Shown here one piece after another: positions 7,586-15,102 of a DNA stretch of 37,644 nucleotides. The notes beneath the pieces were generated by a model, which had not been told where the DNA came from, made no database searches, and was given only the letters and a program-made list of their open reading frames with translations. The stretch spans positions 1 through 37,644 of the forward strand of contig JAQGNJ010000299.1 in the NCBI GenBank assembly GCA_028291885.1, in the 5' to 3' direction. This DNA is from Ramlibacter sp. GTDB taxonomy: Bacteria; Pseudomonadota; Gammaproteobacteria; Burkholderiales; Burkholderiaceae_C. The translations under genes were made by a program, and so were the position numbers. Numbering within the stretch: position 1 is the stretch's first letter; each line of letters starts with the position of its first letter.

Positions 7586-8297
7586 CCGCCAGCAGCTGCG
7601 GCAGCAGTTGCGCCGCCGGAGCTCGCAGCACGGCGTCGGCCACCTCGTCGAGGTCCGTGGGGCCGGTGTTGACGATCACCACCTTGCCGGGAGCGCGGCG
7701 GGCCAGGCCGGCGGCCGGATAGACGACGCCGGAGGTGCCGACCACCAGCATCAGGTCGCAATGGGCCGCGGCGTTCTGGGCGGCTCCCAGCGCAGCCGGC
7801 GGCAGCGCCTCCCCGAACCAGACCACGGCCGGCCGGCGCAGGTTGCCGCAGACGCTGCAGGACGGCGGCGTGCCCGCCTGGACGTCGTCCTCCCTGCAGC
7901 AGTTGCGCGGCAGGTCCAGCCAGCTGTCCGCCGCGATGTTGCCGTGCAGCGCCAGCACGCCCGTGCTGCCGGCCCGCTGGTGCAGGCCGTCGACATTCTG
8001 CGTGACCAGCGTCAGCCGGCCCGGATGGCGCTGCTGGAAGTCCGCCAGCGCGCGGTGGCCGGCGTTCGGTTCCACCTTTGCGATCGCCTCGCGGCGTGAG
8101 GCGTACCAGTTCCACACCAGGGCCGGATTGGCGCGGAAAGCCTCTTCGGTGGCCAGCTGCGCGGGATCGAACTTCGCCCACAGGCCGGTCAGCGCGTCGC
8201 GGAAGGTCGGCACGCCCGACTCGGCGCTCATCCCGGCGCCGGTGAGAACGGCGATCCGCCGCGCCGACCCGATCCAGCCGCGGACCTCGTCGTTCAT
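7572..8297 (-). CDS. NAD-dependent protein deacylase, Sir2/CobB family
   Basis: Removes acyl groups from lysines using NAD+, giving O-acyl-ADP-ribose and nicotinamide. In 241 residues it has the NAD motif VLTGAGMSAESGVPTFRD (17-34), TQNVDGLH (99-106), catalytic His118 in LALHGN, PAVVWFGEALP (156-166) and VVGTSGVVYPAA. The zinc site is odd: the first pair is two adjacent cysteines (Cys133-Cys134) rather than C-x2-C, with Cys147/Cys150 as the second pair. Tyr/Arg positions that favour desuccinylation (A-Y-R-x2-R) appear as NWYASRREA, so both activities are conceivable. ATG at 8297 overlaps the stop of rlmB (ATGA). Confidence 0.92.
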   Translation of the reverse strand: MNDEVRGWIGSARRIAVLTGAGMSAESGVPTFRDALTGLWAKFDPAQLATEEAFRANPALVWNWYASRREAIAKVEPNAGHRALADFQQRHPGRLTLVTQNVDGLHQRAGSTGVLALHGNIAADSWLDLPRNCCREDDVQAGTPPSCSVCGNLRRPAVVWFGEALPPAALGAAQNAAAHCDLMLVVGTSGVVYPAAGLARRAPGKVVIVNTGPTDLDEVADAVLRAPAAQLLPQLLAATAR

Positions 8298-9028
8298 GAG
8301 CGCTGGCGCAGCGCCTCGTACAGGCAGATGCCGCTGGCCACCGAGACGTTCAGGCTTTCGACCGCGCCGCGCATCGGGATGCTTGCCAGCGCGTCGCAGG
8401 TCTTGCGGGTGAGCTGGCGCATGCCGGCCCCTTCCGCTCCGAGCACCAGCGCCACCGCAACCTTGAGGTCGGTCTGGTAGATGGTGTTGGGCGCGTCGTC
8501 GCTGGCGCCGATGCACCAGATGCTGCGCTCCTTGAGCTCGCCCATCGTGCGCGCCAGGTTGGTGACCATGAAATACGGAACCGTCTCCGCCGCGCCGCTG
8601 GCCACCTTGGCGACCGTGGCATTGATGCCGGCGGCGTGGTCCTTGGGCGCGATCACGGCGTGGGCGCCGGCGCCGTCCGCCACCCGCAGGCAGGCGCCCA
8701 GGTTGTGCGGATCGGTGACGCCGTCGAGCACCAGCAGCAGCGGCGGTCCTTCGACGGCATCGAGCAGGTCGTCGAGCGAATGGACCTGCGGCAGCGCCTC
8801 CACCCGGGCGGCCACGCCCTGGTGGCCATGGCTGCCGGCCAGCTTGGCCAGGCGCATCGCATCGGCCTCGATCAGGCGCACGCCGGCCTCGGTGGCGCGG
8901 TCGATGAACTGCCGCATCCGCGCGTCGCGGCGGGTCGGCTCGTAGTAGATCTCGACGATGGAGCGGGGGGTCGTCTTCAGGCGGACACCGACCGCGTGGA
9001 AACCGAACAGGACTTTGGGAGCGGACAT
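8294..9028 (-). CDS. rlmB: 23S rRNA (guanosine-2'-O-)-methyltransferase RlmB
   Basis: SPOUT-class methyltransferase of 244 residues that methylates 23S rRNA G2251 (E. coli numbering) with S-adenosylmethionine. The N-terminal substrate-binding domain starts LFGFHAVGVRL. The knotted catalytic domain has VTDPHNLGACLRVADGAGA (motif 1), LVLGAEGAGMRQLT (motif 2) and IPMRGAVESLNVSVASGICLYEALR (motif 3). The length is normal. It is the first gene of the rlmB-sirtuin pair. There is no Shine-Dalgarno sequence; instead GATAAT lies 7 bases before the ATG, as in three other genes here. It diverges from the pseudo-cyclase gene across 55 bases. Confidence 0.93.
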   Translation of the reverse strand: MSAPKVLFGFHAVGVRLKTTPRSIVEIYYEPTRRDARMRQFIDRATEAGVRLIEADAMRLAKLAGSHGHQGVAARVEALPQVHSLDDLLDAVEGPPLLLVLDGVTDPHNLGACLRVADGAGAHAVIAPKDHAAGINATVAKVASGAAETVPYFMVTNLARTMGELKERSIWCIGASDDAPNTIYQTDLKVAVALVLGAEGAGMRQLTRKTCDALASIPMRGAVESLNVSVASGICLYEALRQRS

Positions 9029-9035
9029 CTACCCG

Positions 9036-9041
9036 ATTATC
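9036..9041 (-). promoter_or_regulatory. -10-like GATAAT, 7 bases before rlmB
   Basis: Reads GATAAT-CGGGTAG-ATG on the minus strand; no ribosome-binding site is visible. A leaderless rlmB transcript is inferred. Confidence 0.42.
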
Positions 9042-9067
9042 CCCGGCCGGCTTTCTGCCACCTCCTG

Positions 9068-9075
9068 TATAAAAT
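9068..9075 (+). promoter_or_regulatory. -10-like TATAAAAT before the pseudo-cyclase gene
   Basis: TATAAAAT lies 8 bases before the ATG at 9084, a striking AT-rich octamer in GC-rich DNA. No Shine-Dalgarno sequence and no good -35 is visible. It may again drive a leaderless or very short-leader transcript. Confidence 0.4.
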
Positions 9076-9083
9076 AGTTTGCA

Positions 9084-10148
9084 ATGCCGGCGACTCCCCT
9101 CCCCCTGTGTGCGGTCATGTTGCTGGACTTCACGGTCCCGCCGCAAACACCACCTGTCGATGCCGGCGTGCTCAAGAAACGGGTCCACGGCCTGCTGGGG
9201 AAGGCATTGCGGGGACTGCCGCAAGACACCCGCCTGGCGGTCGAATCGGGCGCCTCCGCCGTGGTCTGCTTCGTCGGCGATCCGCAGGACGCGCTGCACG
9301 CAGCGCTGGTGCTGCGCGACCAGGTGTCGCAGCGCTATGCGGGCCGGCTCGCCGTGCGGGTCGCACTGGAGATGGGAACGGTGCAAGTGGAGGTCGACGC
9401 GCAGGAGCAGCTGCGGGTCACGGGCGACGGTGTGCGCAGCGCCGCCAGGGTCAGGGACCGGGCCCAGCCGAACGAACTGCTGGTCTCCCACAGCTATCAC
9501 CAGCTGCTCTCGCACCTCGATCCCGCCATCGCCGGCCGCTTCGTCGACCAGCGACCGGGCGAGCCGCAGCCGGTCAAGCTGTACGCCGCGCCGGTGGCGC
9601 CCGTCAGCACCCTGCCCGAACCGGCCCCGCCGCGCCTCGTGACGCAGCCCGCGCCGCTGCTCGACGGCAGCGTGCTCGATCCGGGCGTGGTGCGGGAGAT
9701 CGAGGAGGAACTGCGCGGTTCGATCGGGCCGATGGCCGCGACGCTGGTGCGCAAGATCGGCCGCCGCGCCGCCAGCGCCCAGGAACTGCGCGACGCGCTG
9801 GCCGTCGCCATCGCCAATCCCGAGGCGCGCAAGCTGTTCCAGACTGCGCCACTGTTGCCGCCCGGACCGCGTCCTGGCGAGCGCCGCTCGGCGCCGGCGC
9901 ACGACTCGCGCTCCGGCGCGACCCGCCAGGTCGACATCGCGCCGCCCGAACTGGCCATCATCGAAGGCACGCTGGGGCGTTTCATCGGGCCGCTGGCGCA
10001 GCCGCTGGTGCGCCGTGAAATCGAGCTGTGCGTGGGATTCGCGGATCTGGTCGCCGCGCTGACCGAAGGCATCGCGCACCCGCAGCAGCGCCAGCTGTTC
10101 CTGCAGGCGCTGCGGCGTGCGCTGCCGGCGCGCCGCGTGCCCGACTGA
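9084..10148 (+). CDS. Degenerate class III cyclase-like domain with two copies of a C-terminal helical repeat
   Basis: Protein of 354 residues with no signal or membrane segment. Residues about 8-165 follow the adenylate/guanylate cyclase homology fold: CAVMLLDFT (first metal Asp, Asp15, kept), ESGASAVVCFVGDPQDALHAALVLRD (the second metal Asp of the usual GD is lost), VRVALEMGTVQVE, and TGDGVRSAARVRDRAQPNELLVS (the transition-state Asn of GD-x-VN is Arg). It is therefore probably not a cyclase. After a Pro-rich linker come two related segments, about 198-253 and 287-345, sharing the pattern IE-x2-L-x3-IGP-x-A-x2-LVR ... AL-x3-IA-x-P-x2-R-x-LF. A linker rich in Arg/Ser separates them. The function is unknown; a nucleotide-sensing or scaffold role is a guess. 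Confidence 0.8.
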   Translation: MPATPLPLCAVMLLDFTVPPQTPPVDAGVLKKRVHGLLGKALRGLPQDTRLAVESGASAVVCFVGDPQDALHAALVLRDQVSQRYAGRLAVRVALEMGTVQVEVDAQEQLRVTGDGVRSAARVRDRAQPNELLVSHSYHQLLSHLDPAIAGRFVDQRPGEPQPVKLYAAPVAPVSTLPEPAPPRLVTQPAPLLDGSVLDPGVVREIEEELRGSIGPMAATLVRKIGRRAASAQELRDALAVAIANPEARKLFQTAPLLPPGPRPGERRSAPAHDSRSGATRQVDIAPPELAIIEGTLGRFIGPLAQPLVRREIELCVGFADLVAALTEGIAHPQQRQLFLQALRRALPARRVPD

Positions 10149-10157
10149 GCCGCGCGA

Positions 10158-11162
10158 TCAGTCGATCCGCGCGCCCGAGGCCTTCACCACCCGCGCCCAC
10201 TTCTGGATGTCGTCCTGCAGGATGCGGCCGAACTGCTCCGGCTGGGTGATGTAGGGATCCGCGCCCAGGCCGGCGAACTTCTCGAGCACGTCCTTGTCGC
10301 GCAGCAATTCCCCGATGTCGGAGTTCATCTTCTTCACGATCGCCGGCGGCGTCCCTGCCGGAGCCAGCAGCCCGAACCAGGGGCTCAGCTCCAAGCCGCC
10401 GATGCCGGATTCGGCGAAGGTCGCGACATTCGGAAAGGTCGCCGAACGCTTGTCGCCGGTCACCGCCAGCGCGCGCAGCTTGTCGCCGCGGATGTGGCCG
10501 GCCACCGACGGCAGGCTGGTGAACGTCATCTGGATCTGGCCGCTGATGGTGTCGGTGAGCGCGCCGGCCGCGCCCTTGTACGGGACGTGGACCAGCTTCG
10601 TGCCCTGGTTCATGTTGACCATCTCGCCCAGCAGGTGGTTCAGCGACCCGTTGCCGGCGGAGCCGAAATTCACGGTGCCGGGATGGGCCTTGACGTAGGG
10701 CACCAGTTCGCCCGCGGTCTTGACCGGGAAGTTCTGGTTCACCACCAGCGCGAACGGAACCGTCGCCAGCGTCGCCACCGGGGCGAAGTCCTTGTACGGC
10801 TCGTAGGTCAGGCTCTTGTAGATGCTGCCGTTGATGGCCTGCGTGCCGACGTAGCTCATGAGAAGCGTGTAGCCGTCCGCCGGCGACTTGGCGACGAAAT
10901 CGGTGCCGACGTTGCCGCCCGCGCCCGCCCTGTTCTCCACCACCACCGGCTGGCCCCAGCGCTCGGACAGCTTCTGCCCGATGATGCGCGCCAGCGCGTC
11001 CGAGGCGCCGCCCGGTGTCTGCGGCACGACGATCTTCACCGGCTTGGTGGGGAATGCCTGCCCCGGGCTGGTCGAAGCGGCCTGGGCGGCCGCATTGCCG
11101 GTTGCGGCAAGTGCCGCAAAGCCGAGCGCGAGCGCGCCGACGAATCGATGGTTCACCAACAT
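10158..11162 (-). CDS. Bug-family (TctC-like) periplasmic solute-binding protein
   Basis: Protein of 334 residues with an N-terminal signal peptide (basic start, hydrophobic stretch about 8-24, Ala-rich cleavage region near residue 27). The mature protein starts with FPTKPVKIVVPQTPGGASDALARI and contains VVVENRAGAGGNVGTDFVAKSPADGYTLL, both hallmarks of Bug receptors. VNFGSAGNGSLNHLLGE and HVPYKGAAGALTDTISGQIQ follow. These proteins bind carboxylates in the periplasm for tripartite tricarboxylate transport or sensing, and Burkholderiales carry very many without adjacent TctA/TctB, as here. AGGAGA six bases before the ATG supports the start. It lies 38 bases downstream of the ABC ATPase gene on the same strand and may be co-transcribed with it. 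Confidence 0.93.
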   Translation of the reverse strand: MLVNHRFVGALALGFAALAATGNAAAQAASTSPGQAFPTKPVKIVVPQTPGGASDALARIIGQKLSERWGQPVVVENRAGAGGNVGTDFVAKSPADGYTLLMSYVGTQAINGSIYKSLTYEPYKDFAPVATLATVPFALVVNQNFPVKTAGELVPYVKAHPGTVNFGSAGNGSLNHLLGEMVNMNQGTKLVHVPYKGAAGALTDTISGQIQMTFTSLPSVAGHIRGDKLRALAVTGDKRSATFPNVATFAESGIGGLELSPWFGLLAPAGTPPAIVKKMNSDIGELLRDKDVLEKFAGLGADPYITQPEQFGRILQDDIQKWARVVKASGARID

Positions 11163-11200
11163 GGATGTCTCCTGGGATTGTTCTGGAAAGCAGCCGCGCG

Positions 11201-11872
11201 TCAGCGGCTGATGCGACCGGCCTCGATGGTAATACGGTGCTCGCAGCGGGCCGCGATGCCGTTGTCGTGCGTCACCAGGACCAGCGTCGTCCCGAGCTCG
11301 CGGTTGAGGTCGAACATCAGCGCCATCACCGTCTCGCCGGTGGCGAAGTCGAGGCTGCCGGTGGGCTCGTCGGCCAGCAGCACGGCCGGCTGCACGACGA
11401 AGGCGCGGGCCAGCGCGACCCGCTGCTGCTCGCCCCCGGAAAGCACCTTGGGATAGTGTCCCAGGCGCTGCGCCAGCCCGACCCGGGCCAGCATCTCGGC
11501 CGCGGCCTTGCGCGAGTCGCGCCGGCCCGCCAGCTCCAGCGGCAGCATCACGTTTTCCAGGGCCGTGAGATTGCCCAACAGCTGGAAGCTCTGGAACACG
11601 AAGCCGACCTTGCGCGCCCGCAGCGCGGCGCGATCGTCCTCGTCGATGGCGAACAGGTCCTGGCCGGCGAGCCTGACCGTGCCGCTGGTCGGCGTGTCGA
11701 GGCCGGCGATGATGGACAGCAGGGTGCTCTTGCCGGAGCCGGAGGCGCCGACGATGGCCGCAGTCTCCCTGGCCGCCAGCGTGAAATCGATATCACGCAA
11801 AATGTCGAGGGTGCCGGTCGAGTCTGTGACGGACTTGTGGACGTGCTCGACGGAGATGATGGGATCAGACAT
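11201..11872 (-). CDS. ybbA: ABC transporter ATP-binding protein, YbbA/LolD type
   Basis: ATPase subunit of 223 residues of the MacB/LolD-like class. Walker A is GASGSGKST (42-50), Q-loop FVFQSFQLLGNLT, signature LSGGEQQRVALARA, Walker B AVLLADEPTGSLD and switch His in VLVTHD. In E. coli ybbA lies divergent to tesA and is followed by the permease ybbP. Here the tesA neighbour is kept, but a Bug binding protein follows in place of a permease, so the partner must be encoded elsewhere or is missing. The ATG shares a CATG tetranucleotide with the tesA ATG on the other strand (11870-11873), so its promoter and translation-initiation region lie within tesA. Confidence 0.88.
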   Translation of the reverse strand: MSDPIISVEHVHKSVTDSTGTLDILRDIDFTLAARETAAIVGASGSGKSTLLSIIAGLDTPTSGTVRLAGQDLFAIDEDDRAALRARKVGFVFQSFQLLGNLTALENVMLPLELAGRRDSRKAAAEMLARVGLAQRLGHYPKVLSGGEQQRVALARAFVVQPAVLLADEPTGSLDFATGETVMALMFDLNRELGTTLVLVTHDNGIAARCEHRITIEAGRISR

Positions 11873-12533
11873 GGTTTTTCGTGGTGATTGGACGCGCCGC
11901 AGCTGGATCGCGGCGGCTTTTGCAGTCGGTGCGCTGGCCGCTTCGACAAGCTCGGGACAAGCCTTCGCGGCGGGTGACAGGCGCATCCTCGTGCTGGGCG
12001 ACTCGCTGAGCGCCGAGTATGGCCTGAAGCGCGGAAGCGGGTGGGTCGCGCTGCTGGAAAACCGGCTCGCCGCCGAGAAAATCCCCGCCCGGGTGGTCAA
12101 TGCCAGCGTGAGCGGCGAGACGACGTCGGGCGGCCGCTCGCGCCTGCCGGCCCTGTTGACGCAGCACAAGCCCGACGTCGTGGTGATCGAGCTGGGCGCG
12201 AACGACGCGCTGCGCGGCCTGCCCCTGGACATGACCGAAGGCAACCTGTCGCAGATGACGCAGGCGGCGCAGAAATCCGGCGCCAAGGTGCTGCTGGTCG
12301 GCATGCAGGTGCCGCCGAACTACGGCACTGCCTACACCGACCGCTTCGCCGGCCTGTTCGGCAACGTCGCCAGGGCCAACAAGGCGGCGCTGGCGCCCTT
12401 CTTCCTCAAGGGCGTGGCCGACGTCGACGATCCGGCGCGGATGTTCCAGGCCGACCGCATCCACCCCAGGGCCGAGGCCCATCCGCAGATGCTCGCCAAC
12501 GTCTGGCCGGAACTGAAGAAACTGGTCCAGTGA
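11871..12533 (+). CDS. tesA: Arylesterase / acyl-CoA thioesterase I (SGNH hydrolase)
   Basis: Periplasmic SGNH-family hydrolase of 220 residues with thioesterase, arylesterase and lysophospholipase activities in homologues. An N-terminal signal (RRSW then a hydrophobic stretch) should be cleaved around residues 33-34. Block I is LVLGDSLSAEYG with Ser45, block II NASVSGETTSGG, block III ELGANDALRG with Asn, and block V DRIHPRAEAHPQ with Asp/His. No other in-frame start precedes the signal peptide, so ATG at 11871 is required even though it overlaps the divergent ybbA start. The TGA overlaps the GTG of selU (GTGA), indicating coupling. Confidence 0.9.
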   Translation: MVFRGDWTRRSWIAAAFAVGALAASTSSGQAFAAGDRRILVLGDSLSAEYGLKRGSGWVALLENRLAAEKIPARVVNASVSGETTSGGRSRLPALLTQHKPDVVVIELGANDALRGLPLDMTEGNLSQMTQAAQKSGAKVLLVGMQVPPNYGTAYTDRFAGLFGNVARANKAALAPFFLKGVADVDDPARMFQADRIHPRAEAHPQMLANVWPELKKLVQ

Positions 12534-13603
12534 CAGTGCAAGCGATTCCCGCGGCCGACGCCATCGCGCGCCTGGCAGATTTCAGCGCCGTCATCGATGC
12601 CCGCAGCGAAGGCGAATTCGCCGAAGACCACCTGCCCGACGCGCGCAACTGGCCGACGCTGAACGACGATGAGCGGCACCGGATCGGCACGATCTACGCG
12701 CAGGTCAATCCGTTCGAGGCCAAGAAACGCGGAGCGGCCCTGGCCGCGGCCAACATCGCGCGCCACATCGAGCGCGAGCTGATCGAGGCGCCCAAGAGCT
12801 GGCAGCCGCTTGTCTATTGCTGGCGCGGCGGCAAGCGCAGCGGCTCGCTGGCCCTGGTGCTGGACCAGATCGGCTTCAAGGTCTCGGTGATCGAGGGCGG
12901 CTACAAGGCCTTTCGCGCCGCGGTGCTGGTCGATTTGCCGCGGCAGGCGCAGCGCCACCAATACCGCGTGATCTGCGGCCCGACCGGCTCGGGCAAGACC
13001 CGGCTGCTGCAGGCGCTGGAGCAGGCCGGCGCCCAGGTGCTGGACCTGGAGGACCTGGCCAATCACCGCAGCTCGGTGCTGGGCCTGGTCCCCGGCCAGG
13101 TGCAACCGACGCAAAAGCGCTTCGACACGCTGGTCTGGGACAAGCTGCGGCGCTTCGATCCGGCGCGGCCGGTCTACATCGAGAGCGAGAGCAAGAAGGT
13201 CGGCAACCTCGCCGTGCCGGGCTCGCTGATCGAGGCGATGCGCGCCAGTCCCTGCCTGCGGCTGGAGCTGCCCGACGACGAGCGCGTCAAGCTGCTGCTG
13301 GAGGACTACGCCTTCTTCGTCAGCGACCCGGCGCTGTTCTGCGAACGGCTGGACGCGCTCGTGACGCTGCGCGGCCGCGAGGTGGTGCAAGGCTGGCAGG
13401 CGCAGGTGCGGGCCGGCGACTTCGAGCCGGTGGTGCGCGAGTTGCTGGTCAAGCACTACGACCCGGGCTATGCCGCGTCGATCGAGCGCAATTTCAGGCA
13501 GTACGCAAGCGCTGGAACGATCGCGCCGGCGGATCGCTCGGCCCAGGCGATGGCCGCGCTGGCGCGCGACATCATTGCCGCGCGAGCGGCGGCAGTGGGC
13601 TGA
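12530..13603 (+). CDS. selU: tRNA 2-selenouridine synthase (2-thiouridine geranyl/selenyl transferase)
   Basis: Protein of 357 residues also named MnmH. It converts 2-thiouridine at the tRNA wobble position to 2-selenouridine through a geranylated intermediate, using selenophosphate. The N-terminal rhodanese domain (about 5-125) contains VIDARSEGEFAEDHLP and the active-site loop VYCWRGGKRSGS with Cys97. The C-terminal domain has the P-loop GPTGSGKT (150-157), then LEDLANHRSSVLG and ESESKKVGNL. The GTG start at 12530 overlaps tesA by four bases; a second GTG at 12536 is possible. selD, which makes selenophosphate, is not in this window. Confidence 0.92.
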   Translation: MTVQAIPAADAIARLADFSAVIDARSEGEFAEDHLPDARNWPTLNDDERHRIGTIYAQVNPFEAKKRGAALAAANIARHIERELIEAPKSWQPLVYCWRGGKRSGSLALVLDQIGFKVSVIEGGYKAFRAAVLVDLPRQAQRHQYRVICGPTGSGKTRLLQALEQAGAQVLDLEDLANHRSSVLGLVPGQVQPTQKRFDTLVWDKLRRFDPARPVYIESESKKVGNLAVPGSLIEAMRASPCLRLELPDDERVKLLLEDYAFFVSDPALFCERLDALVTLRGREVVQGWQAQVRAGDFEPVVRELLVKHYDPGYAASIERNFRQYASAGTIAPADRSAQAMAALARDIIAARAAAVG

Positions 13604-13745
13604 CGCCCTCGGGATCGCGCAACGACCGGGCGCCCGCGCCAGGACGGGCGGGGCCCGCCGGGCCGGATTCGATGGTGGTCGCGATGGGCGTCATCGCGAA
13701 ATGAACGGCATCCACGGTGTCGTCCTGCGACGCGACGGCTTGCGA

Positions 13746-13931
13746 TCAGCCTTGCGTCGGTGTGCCGCCGGCGGGCGGCGCGGCGCCGCCTTCGCTGCCG
13801 TCCTCCGGAGCGCCCTCGCCTTCCGGCGCGCCGGTCTTGCGCTCGCTCTTGGCCTTGAGCTTGTCTTCCTTCTTGCGCTTCTTGGCCAGCTCCTTCTGCC
13901 GCTTCTCGTATCCGTAATTTGGTGTGGCCAC
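13746..13931 (-). CDS. Small highly charged conserved-looking protein
   Basis: Protein of 61 residues from a GTG start. The N-terminal MATPNYGYEKRQKELAKKRKKE is strongly basic and helical (alternating K/R/E, likely single helix or nucleic-acid contacting). The C-terminal part is acidic and rich in Gly, Pro, Glu and Ala, so probably disordered. I recall similar short proteins in Burkholderiales genomes annotated as hypothetical; the function is unknown. It converges with selU across a 142-base gap that contains a GGCGG/CCGCC hairpin near 13647-13659 but no T-tract. Confidence 0.72.
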   Translation of the reverse strand: MATPNYGYEKRQKELAKKRKKEDKLKAKSERKTGAPEGEGAPEDGSEGGAAPPAGGTPTQG

Positions 13932-14004
13932 AGGCTGTTCCGTTGAGTTACTCAGATGGGAGCACTGTAAGCCATCTGCACACCGGTTGGAAAACGCGGC
14001 CGGC

Positions 14005-15102
14005 TCAAGCCAGCGACAGCACTTCGACGCCGGCCAGGGTGGCTGTGCCCGCGCTCAGCGGGGCGTTGCGGCCAGTGACCACCTGCCTGGCCAGGCCTTC
14101 GAGCAGGGGCGCCGAACAGGCGACCCGCCACTTCGAATCGCGCGCGAACTGCTGCAGCGCCATCGCGGCCGGCGCGGTGTCGCCGGTCAGCACGCTGCCG
14201 GCGTCGCCATGCAGTGGATCGGTCACGTGCACCAGGGTGGCGGGCCCGGTGTGGAGCGCAACCGTCATGCCGCTGTCGCCCGTGCCGGCCTTGACCAGCG
14301 CCAGCGCCCCGCGCAAGGCCCGCACGCGGAAAGCCGCATAGTCCGCGTCGGGCACCGGCACGAACACCGCCAGCAGGCTGTCGCCTTGCGGCACAAGGTG
14401 GCGGGCGCCGAAGAGATAGAGCGTATCGCGGGCGTTCTGGTAGCCCTGGCGCACCGCGGCGGCCAGGTCCTCGCTGGCGGCCTGCTTTGCCAGGATGGCG
14501 GAAAACAGGTCCACCGCCAGCACGATGCTGTCCGGATACTCCAGCGCCTCGTTGTAGCGGCCGCTGTCGTCCCAGCGGCTGTTGAGCTCCTTGAACAGGC
14601 GCTGCTCGTACAGGTTGGCCAGCGACTGCTTCTGCCCTTCCAGGGCCGCGAGGAACTTGTCCTTGATCTCGCCGACGATCTCCTCGCGCCGCGCCTTGCG
14701 CCGCGACAGCAGCGCCGTGACCGACTCGCGAAGCTCGCCGGCGTTGAGCGGCTTGGTCAGGTAGTCGTCGGCGCCGGAGGTCATGCCGACCCGGACCTGG
14801 GCCCGCTCGCCCATGCTGGTGAGCATGATCACCGGCACCTCGGACAGGCCCGCCTCCAGGCGCAGCGTCGTCACGAGCTGGTAGCCGTTCATGCCGGGCA
14901 TGACGACGTCGCACACGATCAGGTCCGGCTTCGACTGGCGCGCCATCTCCAGCCCCTGCTCGCCGTCGACGGCCCACAGGACGCGATGGCCGCCCCGCTG
15001 CAGGATGCCGACGACGGCCAGCCGCTGGATCGGGTCGTCCTCGATGACGAGGATCGAGGCCGGGCCCTTGTCGGAGGCCGATGGAACCAGTGGAGTGCTC
15101 AT
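14005..15102 (-). CDS. Response regulator with degenerate class III cyclase-like output domain
   Basis: Protein of 365 residues. The receiver domain (about 15-132) has ILVIEDD, phospho-acceptor Asp65 in LIVCDVVMPGMNG, the Thr in MLTS and Lys117 in LTKPL. A helical, coiled-coil-prone linker follows (about 132-185). Residues about 190-340 look like a cyclase homology domain: SIVLAVDLFSAIL (Asp198), HLVPQGDSLLAVF (Asp241), VALHTGPA, and VLTGDTAPAAMALQQFA. Both metal-Asp positions survive, but the catalytic Asn and Arg of the usual VN-x-AAR segment are absent, so cyclase activity is doubtful. The start overlaps the stop of the hybrid kinase (ATGA), so this is its likely partner. Confidence 0.85.
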   Translation of the reverse strand: MSTPLVPSASDKGPASILVIEDDPIQRLAVVGILQRGGHRVLWAVDGEQGLEMARQSKPDLIVCDVVMPGMNGYQLVTTLRLEAGLSEVPVIMLTSMGERAQVRVGMTSGADDYLTKPLNAGELRESVTALLSRRKARREEIVGEIKDKFLAALEGQKQSLANLYEQRLFKELNSRWDDSGRYNEALEYPDSIVLAVDLFSAILAKQAASEDLAAAVRQGYQNARDTLYLFGARHLVPQGDSLLAVFVPVPDADYAAFRVRALRGALALVKAGTGDSGMTVALHTGPATLVHVTDPLHGDAGSVLTGDTAPAAMALQQFARDSKWRVACSAPLLEGLARQVVTGRNAPLSAGTATLAGVEVLSLA

